NCBI GenBank assembly: GCA_035293965.1
Contig: DATGLW010000026.1
Span: 1 to 24,745, forward strand
Direction: 5' to 3'
Origin: DATGLW01 sp035293965
Lineage (GTDB): Bacteria > Actinomycetota > Acidimicrobiia > Acidimicrobiales > RAAP-2
Length of the DNA stretch: 24,745 nt
Position numbers and translations under genes: made by a program. Below the pieces are notes generated by a model. The model was not told the origin of the DNA and did no database searches. It worked only from the letters and a program-made list of their open reading frames with translations. How positions within the stretch are numbered: position 1 is the first letter of the stretch; each line of letters starts with the position of its first letter. Positions 1 to 7,171 of the stretch are shown one piece after another.

Positions 1-1795
1 ACTCCTTCGTAGTGGAACTGCTGCGCTGCCGAATCGCCCTCTCTCTTGGGAAGCCTCGGACAGGTCAGCTTCGACACGTCGATGCCGGCAATCTCCTCGG
101 CAAGCGTCTTCTTTCGAGCGAGAATCGGACTCAGCACCGGCACCGTGATGTCGTGATCGAGCTTGTTCTCGTCGGGAGCGATCGTCGTGATGACGACCGG
201 CTCCTTGAGGTCGAAGGTGTCGAGCGTAATGTCCTCGTCCTTCTCCAACTCTTCCACGAACTTGAGGAACGCCGGGTTGCCAATGACATCGACCCGTTCG
301 ACATAGGATGACTCTTTCGTCCCGAACATGAGGCGAAGCCCTCGCCCGATCGTCTGTTCGGCCACCGTGTACAGCCGCAGACCCACGATGACCGTGACGT
401 TCTACACGTCCCAGCCCTCTCGGAGCATGAGGACGCTCACGATGGCGTGACCGGACTGTCGCCCTCGTCCAGGCGGCGGGCAACGTCTCGGGCCGCATTG
501 AGGTCCTTCTTCGAGACCTCCCCGCTCCGGTCCGTATGGATCACGAGGAGCTGTGCATCGCCGCTGTCCGTCGCCCCGAACTCCGCCGGGTACTTCACCC
601 GCAGGTAGTCCCCCACATCGTCCGCTTCAGCGGTGCTGTTGAGCATGATGAACAGCACCGGCTTCTTGCCGAGCGGCTTGAGCTGTTCCCGGTACTCTCG
701 CCAGCGCTCGACGCCTGCCGTGATGTACCCCTGGTACTTGACGCTCGCGACGTCCGAGCGGGCCTCGTCGAGTCCGGCCGTGATCCCCTTCATGGGACGT
801 TTCACGACCCCGTCGATGATCGCCTGCTTGAGGGGGTAGTCGTACACCGTCCAGGTGAACAGTCCGCCCTTCTGGTAGCGGGGCGTCGCCGAGAAGTCGA
901 GCTGCCCGATGAGCCCGTCCTGGCTGTCCTCGTGGATGCGCCGGACAACCCGGCTCCACTCGCTCTCCTCGTCATGGACGTGATGGCCCTCGTCGTTGAT
1001 AACGAGGCACCGACCCTCTCGGCGAGCGATCCGCTCATCGAAATCCTCGACCGCGGTCATCGCGGTCTGCGGGATGGGGCCGAGCACCTCAGTCATCACC
1101 TCCGGCTCGTCCGTCTCTGCGGCCGACCGGCGCTCGTAAAACTGCTGGACGTTCGCCAGGTAGAGCGCGCCCTGCGAGCTGGCCCGTTCCGGGTCGCCGC
1201 GCATGTAGAAGTCCATCTCCCAGAAGATGCGAAGCTCGGGCGGGATGATCGGGTCGGTACGGAACACCCGACCGCCGCCGAAGTCCGATCGCAGCCGCTC
1301 GAAGACGATGACGTTCGGGGCAACGATGAGGAACGTCTTTGCGAAATCGTCGCGACCCTCGGCGACAGCGTTGAAGTACTGCCATGCGATGGTGAGCGCC
1401 ATCACCTTCGTCTTGCCGCTCCCGGTCGCCATCTTGACGGCGTATCGGGCGAAGTCGTCGTACTGGAGCACGTGGATGCCCGGGACCTTGGCGAACCGCT
1501 CGACGAGGTCACGGTGGCGACGCACCTTCTCAACCTCGTACAGCCACGCAAGCGTCTCCAGCGCTTCCCGCTGTGAGTAGTAGAACTGGAAATACCCGCC
1601 ACCCGGCGTTCGGTGGTCCGTCGAGAACCAGTAGTTGAAGAGCGTCTTCGTCGTGTCGCTCGCACCCTTGTACTTCGCCTGTCGCCACTCCTTGACGGCT
1701 TTCCGAATCTCAGGCACGCACGGCGCAGTCGTTACCCGAGCCTGGAGGAGGTCGAGCTGGTCTCCCTGCGGTTGACGCTTCCTAGCCACGGCCAT
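1..1795 (-). pseudogene. res: Type III restriction enzyme Res subunit, broken and partial
   Basis: This is the helicase/endonuclease subunit of a type III restriction-modification system. From the ATG at 1795 the first frame gives 452 residues with Walker A MATGSGKT (about 122-129), the DEGH box (about 268-271) and the helicase motif FSATP (about 301-305), then runs out at a TGA at 437-439. Shifting one frame at about 447-451 restores a typical Res continuation (HAIVSVLMLREGWDV), which then hits TAG at 402-404 where the family has a Gln or Arg codon (EGWDVxNVT). After that stop the frame stays open to the window edge and keeps reading as Res (VAEQTIGRGLRLMFG, later LSPILARKKTLAEEI). One missing base plus one amber codon therefore break the gene. 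The C-terminal nuclease domain is outside the window. The start overlaps the end of mod by 14 bp, so the two were translationally coupled. A sequencing or assembly error is the alternative for the frameshift, but it is less likely to explain both lesions. Confidence 0.88.
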
Positions 1796-3737
1796 TCACC
1801 TTGAGCTGGATGACCTTCGTCGTGTCGTTGCCGAGGATGTCGATGACCTTCACAACGACCGTGTACTCGCCTGGCTCGGCATACTCGTGTTCTACGGCGA
1901 GCGCGAGCTTGTTCGACTTCCTCGTCCGGTACGACTGCCACTCGTTGTGGAAGGTGTCGCCCTTGTTGTCCCAGTCCACTGCCCAGTAGTCGATCCACTG
2001 CGACCAATGGGTCACTGCCTTTTGAATGTCCGCAGGGACGTCGTCGAGCGGGATGACGAAATCTTCCAGCGTGAGCGCAACCTTCCGGCCGGTCTGCTTC
2101 TTGCCCACCGACAACGCAGCCAGCTCGAAGAAACGGATGTCGCCCTGCTCCACTGCTCGCTTTTCCAGCACCTCGCGCGGAATGCGAACAAGGCGGAGGT
2201 CGATGCCCGCTTTCTCGGCGTCCTGACGGGCCACCTCGTTCAGCTCGAAAGCAAAGTCCCAGCCAAGCAGATCTACCCCCTTCGTCGAAGGGGCGTCCTT
2301 CCCGGTTCCGACTGCCTTGCGGAACTCGGCGACGATCTGCTTCACGTCGCCGTTCGTGACTGGCGCATCAACCGTTCCGACATGGACCATCCGACCCTGC
2401 TTGAGGCCATGGAGCCAGGTGTACCCGGCTACTGCCTGAGCGTGGTACAGGTCAAGGATGAACTTCCGGTAGGCAGCCGCCCGAGCCGTTGCCGACTCAC
2501 CGAACTCGGCTACCTGCCATAGCTGGCGCTCGTACTTTCCGAGGTTCTGCACGACAAATGGCTTGACGTCAGGAATCCCCAGCAGACGCTTTCGCGTAGT
2601 ATGAATAGCGAACCGGCCGAGGTCGGCCGCGATCCAGCGGCGTCCGAGGTGCTCGGCGACGACCGCCGTCGTACCGCTGCCAATGAAGCAGTCCAGCACC
2701 AGGTCGCCGGGGTTCGACGAGGCGTTGACGATACGTTCGAGCAAGGCATCCGGCTTCTGCGTGCGGTAGCCGGTCCGGTCCTGGGCCTGGGAGTTAACCG
2801 GAGGAATATCGAGCCAGAGATTGTCAACAAGACGCCCTCTCGACTCGTCGAGATACCGTTTCAGCTGCGGGCGCTTGGACTTCTCATCGGGATACCAAAT
2901 CCGGCCCTCAGCATCAAGCTCGGCCATCTTTTCACGCGAGTACCGCCAACCAAACGCGGGAGGAGCATGCCCCTTCCACTTATACGTAAGGTTCGGGCGG
3001 GGATTTGGGCTCGTTAGATTATCGAGGCGATATCTTCGTCCGTCTGGGTCCACATGTACGTACTTGGATTCAAGGTAATCTTCGTTGTGTTGGCCATATG
3101 GAGTGTTCCAGGTAAACGAAGACGACTTCGTATAGAAGAGAATGACATCAGTGACGTGGCTCCACGTCTTGGAGTCGCTATGAGCAGTCGTTCGCCGCCA
3201 CGTGATCTCATTCTGAAAACTGTCGGGTCCGAAGACCTCGTCGAGGATGGTCCGGGCGTAGGAAGCCACGTGCCAATCGAGGTGGACGTAAATGCTCCCC
3301 GTCTCGCTGAGAAGTTCGGCAAGCCCTGATACCGAGTCGTAGAACCATGACAGGTACCCGTCGAGACCTCGCCCCCACGTGTCCCGATATGCTTTCTGCT
3401 CAATGACACTCGGCTCCTTCGTAAAGGTCTCGGAGCGTCCAGGTACTGACGTCATGAACGAGAAGTCCGAGCCCGTTGCAAATGGAGGGTCAATGTAGAT
3501 GAGATCGACTTGTCCGGACAGCTCACCCGCTAAGGCGGGAAGGACATACTTTTTGTCTCCCCAGATGAGGCGGTTCCGCCATTCAGTCTGATCCGGCTCT
3601 GCAAAGAAGAGCGACCGCTGGCGCTCTTGGGCAGACTCGTTGACCGTCTCGACGGTCTGGAAGGGCAGCGCTACTCGCGGTGGAGCGACTCGTCGTCCGG
3701 ATGCGTCGTATTTTCCGTTCCAGATCAGCTCAGGCAT
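1782..3737 (-). CDS. mod: Type III DNA methyltransferase (Mod), adenine-specific type
   Basis: A 651-residue DNA methyltransferase that would transfer a methyl group from S-adenosylmethionine to an adenine in its recognition site. The catalytic motif IDPPF (about 82-86) comes before the AdoMet-binding motif FIGSGTT (about 351-357), the order of beta-class amino-methyltransferases. The stretch TQKPDALLERIV just before FIGSGTT is also typical. The reading frame is intact. The C-terminal 70 residues (DYWAVDWDNKGDTF, later EYAEPGEYTVVVKVIDI) look like a PKD/Ig-like beta domain. The ATG at 3737 overlaps the upstream gene by 8 bp, and the stop overlaps res by 14 bp. Because res is broken, this enzyme probably modifies DNA without restriction. 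The recognition sequence cannot be read from the protein. Confidence 0.93.
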   Translation of the reverse strand: MPELIWNGKYDASGRRVAPPRVALPFQTVETVNESAQERQRSLFFAEPDQTEWRNRLIWGDKKYVLPALAGELSGQVDLIYIDPPFATGSDFSFMTSVPGRSETFTKEPSVIEQKAYRDTWGRGLDGYLSWFYDSVSGLAELLSETGSIYVHLDWHVASYARTILDEVFGPDSFQNEITWRRTTAHSDSKTWSHVTDVILFYTKSSSFTWNTPYGQHNEDYLESKYVHVDPDGRRYRLDNLTSPNPRPNLTYKWKGHAPPAFGWRYSREKMAELDAEGRIWYPDEKSKRPQLKRYLDESRGRLVDNLWLDIPPVNSQAQDRTGYRTQKPDALLERIVNASSNPGDLVLDCFIGSGTTAVVAEHLGRRWIAADLGRFAIHTTRKRLLGIPDVKPFVVQNLGKYERQLWQVAEFGESATARAAAYRKFILDLYHAQAVAGYTWLHGLKQGRMVHVGTVDAPVTNGDVKQIVAEFRKAVGTGKDAPSTKGVDLLGWDFAFELNEVARQDAEKAGIDLRLVRIPREVLEKRAVEQGDIRFFELAALSVGKKQTGRKVALTLEDFVIPLDDVPADIQKAVTHWSQWIDYWAVDWDNKGDTFHNEWQSYRTRKSNKLALAVEHEYAEPGEYTVVVKVIDILGNDTTKVIQLKVNGRG

Positions 3738-4506
3738 TGCCCCTGCCTTCCGAAGAGAAGAACTCTCCAGGGCGTTCGGTCTCTTGGTCCGGCGTGCCCG
3801 GTTGCTGGAGGAGCTGTATCACCTGGCCGTCATCGAGCTGGATGCGAACGCTCAAAGGATCGCGGGCCGGGACTTCGACCTTCCGGATCGTCCGGCCCAC
3901 CACCGCCTCCACCTCAAAGCCAAGGTCGGCGGTCCGGAGAGCATCGAGTTGGATGAGGGCATAGCGCAGTTGTTTGCGGGCGGACTCCGAAATCGAGGCG
4001 ATCTTGGCAACGTCGAGACGGTCGATGGCGCACTGGTAGGTCAAGTCAGCAACGCACTCGGTGACAAGGGCGTCGAGATGTGCTGGGACCGGCAGGTAGC
4101 CGATGACCCTGCCCGCCAGTAGGTTCCCGCGCCCACCACGCAGCTCGCTCGGATCGACGAGCGGACTGACGACCAGGGTGCGGTCGAGGGTTACATCCGA
4201 GGCGGCTTCACGTTCGGCACGTTCACGGGTCATTCCGCTTCGCTCAAGCTCCCGGACCCGCTGGTTCCATTCCTTGTCGAGCTGGCAATCGTGCGTAACC
4301 ACCATCGCCAGGCCGATGCCAGCCGCGATCCCAAGCGGGCGCCCCGTGTCCCAGGCGTCGTCGATCTGAAGAAAGTGGGCATCCAGCGACTCCCACTGTG
4401 CGGGGCTGTGGCGGTCTTCGGCAATGATCCGCGAGACGCCGCAGAGCACGATGTCGCCCTGCCGGGGTTCATCGTGCCACTCGTAGAAGTCGTCCGGACT
4501 CATCAT
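3730..4506 (-). CDS. Unrecognised protein with RQGDIV and THDCQL motifs
   Basis: A 258-residue soluble protein with no domain I can name. Near the N-terminus it has RQGDIV (about 15-20), then a hydrophobic strand ending in VVTHDCQLDK (about 69-78), then VSPLVDP, a YLPVP segment and a C-terminal helix-rich part. This order resembles uncharacterised proteins carrying QGD and a VVxSQTCDL-like motif that occur beside restriction and other defence genes; that comparison is from memory and unproven. No signal peptide or membrane segment is seen. The start ATG at 4506 overlaps the upstream stop as ATGA, and the gene overlaps mod by 8 bp, so it belongs to the modification operon. The conserved Asp-Cys pair could bind metal or be catalytic, which is inference. 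Confidence 0.8.
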   Translation of the reverse strand: MMSPDDFYEWHDEPRQGDIVLCGVSRIIAEDRHSPAQWESLDAHFLQIDDAWDTGRPLGIAAGIGLAMVVTHDCQLDKEWNQRVRELERSGMTRERAEREAASDVTLDRTLVVSPLVDPSELRGGRGNLLAGRVIGYLPVPAHLDALVTECVADLTYQCAIDRLDVAKIASISESARKQLRYALIQLDALRTADLGFEVEAVVGRTIRKVEVPARDPLSVRIQLDDGQVIQLLQQPGTPDQETERPGEFFSSEGRGNA

Positions 4507-5297
4507 CGGTAGCCCCTGCGGCTCCTCCGGACCGGCTCGTCAGGCATGAGGCGCTCCGCCCGGGCAAGGTCCTGCTCGTAGTCCGACTCAGGGCGAATGG
4601 TCGCCGCTCGCCCGAGCGGACGAAGCTCGCCCCGCAGATAGGCGTCGAGCGCGTTCTGATGGAGCGGACGCTTGGCGGACCGGTGGTGCACGATCCTCAC
4701 CGAAGGAGACGATCCCCGCAGAAGCTGCCAGTCACGTGCATGAGCAAAGCGGCCACTCGCGATGTGATCGAGAAGGTCCTGTCCCTCGGCGCGACTCAGC
4801 AGAACCTCCGTCGCACTCCCCGGCTCGGATGCGTCGATGTCCCTGACGACGTCCGCCAGCAGTTGAAGGCGTTCCAGCTTGTCCGCCCCGGGGGTGGACT
4901 CGCCCTTGACCCAGGCGCTCAGCGACCGGCGATCCACACCGAGAGCACGAGCGATCTGCTCACGAGTGAGGCGCGTTCGACGCACGATCTCGTCGCGGAG
5001 CTTTTGTACCTCCTCACGTACGGGGCGAGGGATGCTGGCGTAGGTGATGCCGGTCTCGGTGGAGCTGACATCGAGCCGCCAGAACTGACCGGCCCAGCTC
5101 AAGACTGCGCCAGTCATCCGCTCAGCACCGAGAATTAGGTCGTCAAGATCGTGAACCAGGAAGGGCATCCCGAGCCGCGTCGTCGTTGAGGACTTCCGCT
5201 CAAAGAGCGTGTCGGCGATCGGGAGGATCGACCAGGGTCCTTCAACCTCGGGATCGTCCTGACGAGCAGTGGGTCTCGCTTGAACCTGTGGGCTCAT
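4503..5297 (-). CDS. XRE-type helix-turn-helix protein in the mod operon
   Basis: A 264-residue protein with a helix-turn-helix at about residues 108-152 (LTREQIARALGVDRRSLSAW, then the KGESTPG turn), the pattern of XRE/Cro-like DNA-binding domains. The HTH is central rather than N-terminal, with about 100 residues of unrecognised sequence on each side. It is the best candidate in the operon for a DNA-binding regulator, and the repeats in the promoter at 6098-6132 are a plausible target (inference). Its start ATG at 5297 overlaps the stop of the upstream TIGR04255 gene as ATGA, and its stop overlaps the next gene in the same way. It could alternatively be a structural or target-recognition partner of the neighbours. 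Confidence 0.82.
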   Translation of the reverse strand: MSPQVQARPTARQDDPEVEGPWSILPIADTLFERKSSTTTRLGMPFLVHDLDDLILGAERMTGAVLSWAGQFWRLDVSSTETGITYASIPRPVREEVQKLRDEIVRRTRLTREQIARALGVDRRSLSAWVKGESTPGADKLERLQLLADVVRDIDASEPGSATEVLLSRAEGQDLLDHIASGRFAHARDWQLLRGSSPSVRIVHHRSAKRPLHQNALDAYLRGELRPLGRAATIRPESDYEQDLARAERLMPDEPVRRSRRGYR

Positions 5298-6088
5298 CGC
5301 TCGGCTCCGAACTCATCGAGGAATACGTCGGTGACTGCCCACCGGAAGAACGTGTAGATGCGATCGCAGAAGTCGGCGACCTTCCCGCCGATCGTGGCGA
5401 GGTCGAAGTCCTCTGGCTGGGCGGTGTAGTGGTCAAGGTCGAGCACCCACGACGGTTCCCGCGCTGGCTCGATGCCTGGGTCGTACGTCGCACCGGCTGG
5501 AAGCCTGCCCCATCGGCCACGTAGCTGCGAGGAATCGTCGAGCCGGAACAGCGTGTCTGACAGAGCGTGGACGACCTCTGCGCTCCCGAGTGCAGCCTCA
5601 TCCCCCGCGACACCAAGTATCTCAGGACGGACGAGCGTGCTGATTCGAGCGAGCTGCTCTCCTGTCACCCGGTCCACGTATCGGACGCCGATGCGGTCGC
5701 AGACGTTCGGGTGCAGCCAGCCCTCCAGGGCGTGGAGCACCACAGTCAGGCGGGCAAGGAGGTCGCTCCGGCGCGTGTACCGCTTCGCGGAGAGCGACAC
5801 GAAGGTGGGCGCCAGCGTCACCTGCCAGGCATCTGGGTCCTTCGTCTCAAAGCGCCACACGGTCCCAGCATCCTGCGGCTGGACCCCTCCCGGCCCGATC
5901 AGGACCCCGAGCTGCCGCTCCGGTCGGAGGATGGGGTAGTCCTTCCGGATCGCCTCCTGGAAGTTCGCGACGAAGGCGTTGTCCTCGATCTTCATCACCG
6001 CCGGAAAGCGGATCTGGGCGATCACGTTCACCAGGGGAGCCCTGGTCAGCGGCACTTCCTGGACCGATAGTCCGAACGGCGTGGTCAT
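5294..6088 (-). CDS. TIGR04255-family protein, first gene of the mod operon
   Basis: A protein of about 264 residues of the TIGR04255 type. The N-terminal pattern PLTRAPLVNVIAQIRFP, the central RIGVRYVDRV and the C-terminal IYTFFRWAVTDVFLDEFG match this family of unknown function, which is common in accessory regions. I place the start at the ATG at 6088 because GGGAAGG on the coding strand (complement of 6097-6103) lies 8 bases upstream. An ATG at 6094 is too close to that site, and the longer frame from 6136 would start upstream of the predicted promoter. The stop overlaps the XRE gene as ATGA. No catalytic motif is known to me, so function is unassigned. Position at the head of a five-gene overlapping operon suggests a role with the methyltransferase module. 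Confidence 0.82.
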   Translation of the reverse strand: MTTPFGLSVQEVPLTRAPLVNVIAQIRFPAVMKIEDNAFVANFQEAIRKDYPILRPERQLGVLIGPGGVQPQDAGTVWRFETKDPDAWQVTLAPTFVSLSAKRYTRRSDLLARLTVVLHALEGWLHPNVCDRIGVRYVDRVTGEQLARISTLVRPEILGVAGDEAALGSAEVVHALSDTLFRLDDSSQLRGRWGRLPAGATYDPGIEPAREPSWVLDLDHYTAQPEDFDLATIGGKVADFCDRIYTFFRWAVTDVFLDEFGAER

Positions 6089-6097
6089 CGTCATCAC

Positions 6098-6132
6098 CTT
6101 CCCACTATACTTCCCAATACATCGGTTGGGAA
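6098..6132. promoter_or_regulatory. Divergent promoter with TTCCCA operator-like repeats
   Basis: Two direct copies of CTTCCCA (6098-6104 and 6110-6116) are 12 bp apart. The second copy pairs with an inverted copy to form a perfect TTCCCAA/TTGGGAA palindrome (6111-6117 and 6126-6132, 8-bp spacer). Reading leftward, TTCCCA (complement of 6127-6132) is a fair -35 box (4/6), followed after 17 bp by TATAGT (complement of 6104-6109), a good -10 box (5/6). The boxes therefore overlap the promoter of the TIGR04255/mod operon and lie just upstream of the divergent 55-aa gene. An operator for the operon's XRE protein is the natural inference. Confidence 0.55.
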
Positions 6133-6153
6133 CCACTGGAGGTGTAACGAAAG

Positions 6154-6321
6154 ATGGCTGAGACCGCCAAGGGCAACAAGATCGTACGGGTCAAGGGCTA
6201 CACCAGGGGCGATGGCACGAAGGTGCCGACGCACGATCGGTCGACCCCAGACACATCGAAGGGAGCGGCGCCCAAGCGGGCCACGCAGCGCAGGACGCCC
6301 CGTAGATCGTCAAGAGGCTAA
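6154..6321 (+). CDS. Small basic protein with a VKGYTR-DGTKV motif
   Basis: A 55-residue protein too short for many gene callers. The ATG at 6154 is preceded by GGAGG at 6138-6142, 11 bases away. The N-terminal half reads IVRVKGYTRGDGTKVPTHDR and then STPD. The KGY-x-R-x-DGT-x-V-x-x-H-x-R-S-x-PD pattern recurs in small bacterial proteins and in phage and domain tails, with unknown function. The C-terminal half is rich in Lys, Arg and Thr, so the protein is strongly basic and could bind nucleic acid (inference). It is divergent from the TIGR04255/mod operon and shares its promoter region. No toxin or antitoxin family is recognised. Confidence 0.68.
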   Translation: MAETAKGNKIVRVKGYTRGDGTKVPTHDRSTPDTSKGAAPKRATQRRTPRRSSRG

Positions 6322-6346
6322 CGAGGAAGCACCTCAACCTCCTGGC

Positions 6347-6814
6347 TCATGCCGAGGTGAAGCCGCCGGAACCGTCGGCCACGACGTGGTCGATGAGGAC
6401 GAGCCCCTGGCGGGGCAGCTTCACCAGCGATCGCTCCGTAGGAACGTCGCTCACTGAGCGAGGCGCTGAGCGGTGCCCAGCGGTGGTAGCGAACGATGAT
6501 GCAGGTGCTTGCCCGGCACGCCAAGGATCCCAAGAGGATCGGGCTGGTCGAGAGGCGGGCCGTTTGGACCCATCCGACGGCAACGATGCAGTGCCCGACG
6601 AAGCGGTGCCGGTCATCGAGGTACAGCGCGAGGGTGATGTCCTCCCGGCGGTGCCGGAGCAGGTCGCTGGCGATAGCGGCGGCGACGACCGGATCGTCGA
6701 TCCGCGGAGGTCCGATGAGCCTCGCTCATCGCACGGCTGGAGGCCGGAGCACGGGGAACCGGGGGAGTACACCGAAGCCCAGAAGCCGCCGCACGGAGGT
6801 GCGGCACTGACCAC
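6347..6814 (-). pseudogene. JAB/RadC-like domain protein, frame-shifted
   Basis: Three pieces of one JAB/RadC-like protein lie in two frames. The N-terminal piece (ASVYSPGSP, later DERGSSDLRG) and the C-terminal piece (RQGLVLIDHVVADGSGGF, ending at 6347) share a frame. The middle piece, from about 6713 to about 6425 (PPRIDDPVVAAAIASDLL, LYLDDRHRFVGHCIVAVGW, then CIIVRYHRWAPLSAS), is in another. Two compensating frame changes, near 6705-6715 and 6420-6435, therefore seem to have occurred. The single open frame across the interval is not the ancestral protein in its middle. The JAMM metal-binding histidines of true RadC (HxHPSGD) are replaced by RYHRWAP, so this branch was probably not a metallopeptidase. 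GTG at 6814 is only a possible start. The interval contains a perfect hairpin at 6788-6805 (7-bp stem, 4-nt loop) of unknown role. Confidence 0.5.
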
Positions 6815-6834
6815 GGCCCATGGCGACGCGGGCG

Positions 6835-6871
6835 TTGCCCTGTACCTGAAAAGCGCTACCATGTGTACACA
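6835..6871 (+). promoter_or_regulatory. Antitoxin promoter with TGTACA palindrome
   Basis: TTGCCC (6835-6840) and TACCAT (6857-6862), 16 bp apart, form a weak -35/-10 pair in front of the antitoxin gene. A perfect 10-bp palindrome TGTGTACACA lies at 6862-6871, directly after the -10 box, and a near-copy TGTACC is at 6841-6846. YefM-type antitoxins are known to repress their own promoters through palindromes with a TGTACA core, so this is a credible autoregulatory operator. If the -10 is right, transcription starts near 6869, which favours the ATG at 6884 over the one at 6863. Confidence 0.55.
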
Positions 6872-6883
6872 AAGAAGCCACAC

Positions 6884-7141
6884 ATGGGTGAGCTGAAGAC
6901 CGTAGGCGTCCGAGAGTTCCGCAACAACGCGAGCGCGTACCTCTCTGGGTCCGAGCCCATCGCCGTCAACCGCCACGGCAAGGTGATCGGGTTCTACATC
7001 CCCGTCGAACGGGACGAAGACGAGGTCCGCCGAGCCGTCGCCAAGCTCGGATCAACCGTCGAGAAGGTCCTCGAAGAGTCCGGCATGAGCGATGAGGAGC
7101 TGGCGCATCTGCTCGACCTGCGACGGTCGATGCCGGAATGA
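6884..7141 (+). CDS. Phd/YefM-family antitoxin, no toxin partner seen
   Basis: An 85-residue protein with the Phd/YefM N-terminal DNA-binding fold: VGVREFRNNASAYLSGSEPI, then VNRHGKVIGFYIPV. The C-terminal part is acidic and helical (EDEVRRAVAKL, later SDEELAHLLDL), the region that in this family wraps the toxin. I choose the ATG at 6884 (MGELKTVGV) because the family starts close to this motif and the ATG at 6863 lies inside the operator and before the likely transcription start. In the known systems a RelE, Doc or PIN toxin follows. Here the next gene, 30 bp downstream on the same strand, is a UvrD-like helicase, and upstream is a degraded JAB gene. It may be an orphan, a lone regulator of the helicase, or a partner of a toxin elsewhere. 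Confidence 0.85.
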   Translation: MGELKTVGVREFRNNASAYLSGSEPIAVNRHGKVIGFYIPVERDEDEVRRAVAKLGSTVEKVLEESGMSDEELAHLLDLRRSMPE

Positions 7142-7171
7142 CACCCCCGGCGTGCCCGGAGTCCCGCTGAG

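Noticed and set aside
12..311. Plus-strand open frame of 99 codons at the window start
   Set aside because: It lies opposite the Res 3' part, which reads as recognisable Res protein on the minus strand.
536..1576. Long plus-strand open frame of 346 codons
   Set aside because: Antisense shadow of res; the protein has no recognisable motif and the minus strand has clear helicase motifs.
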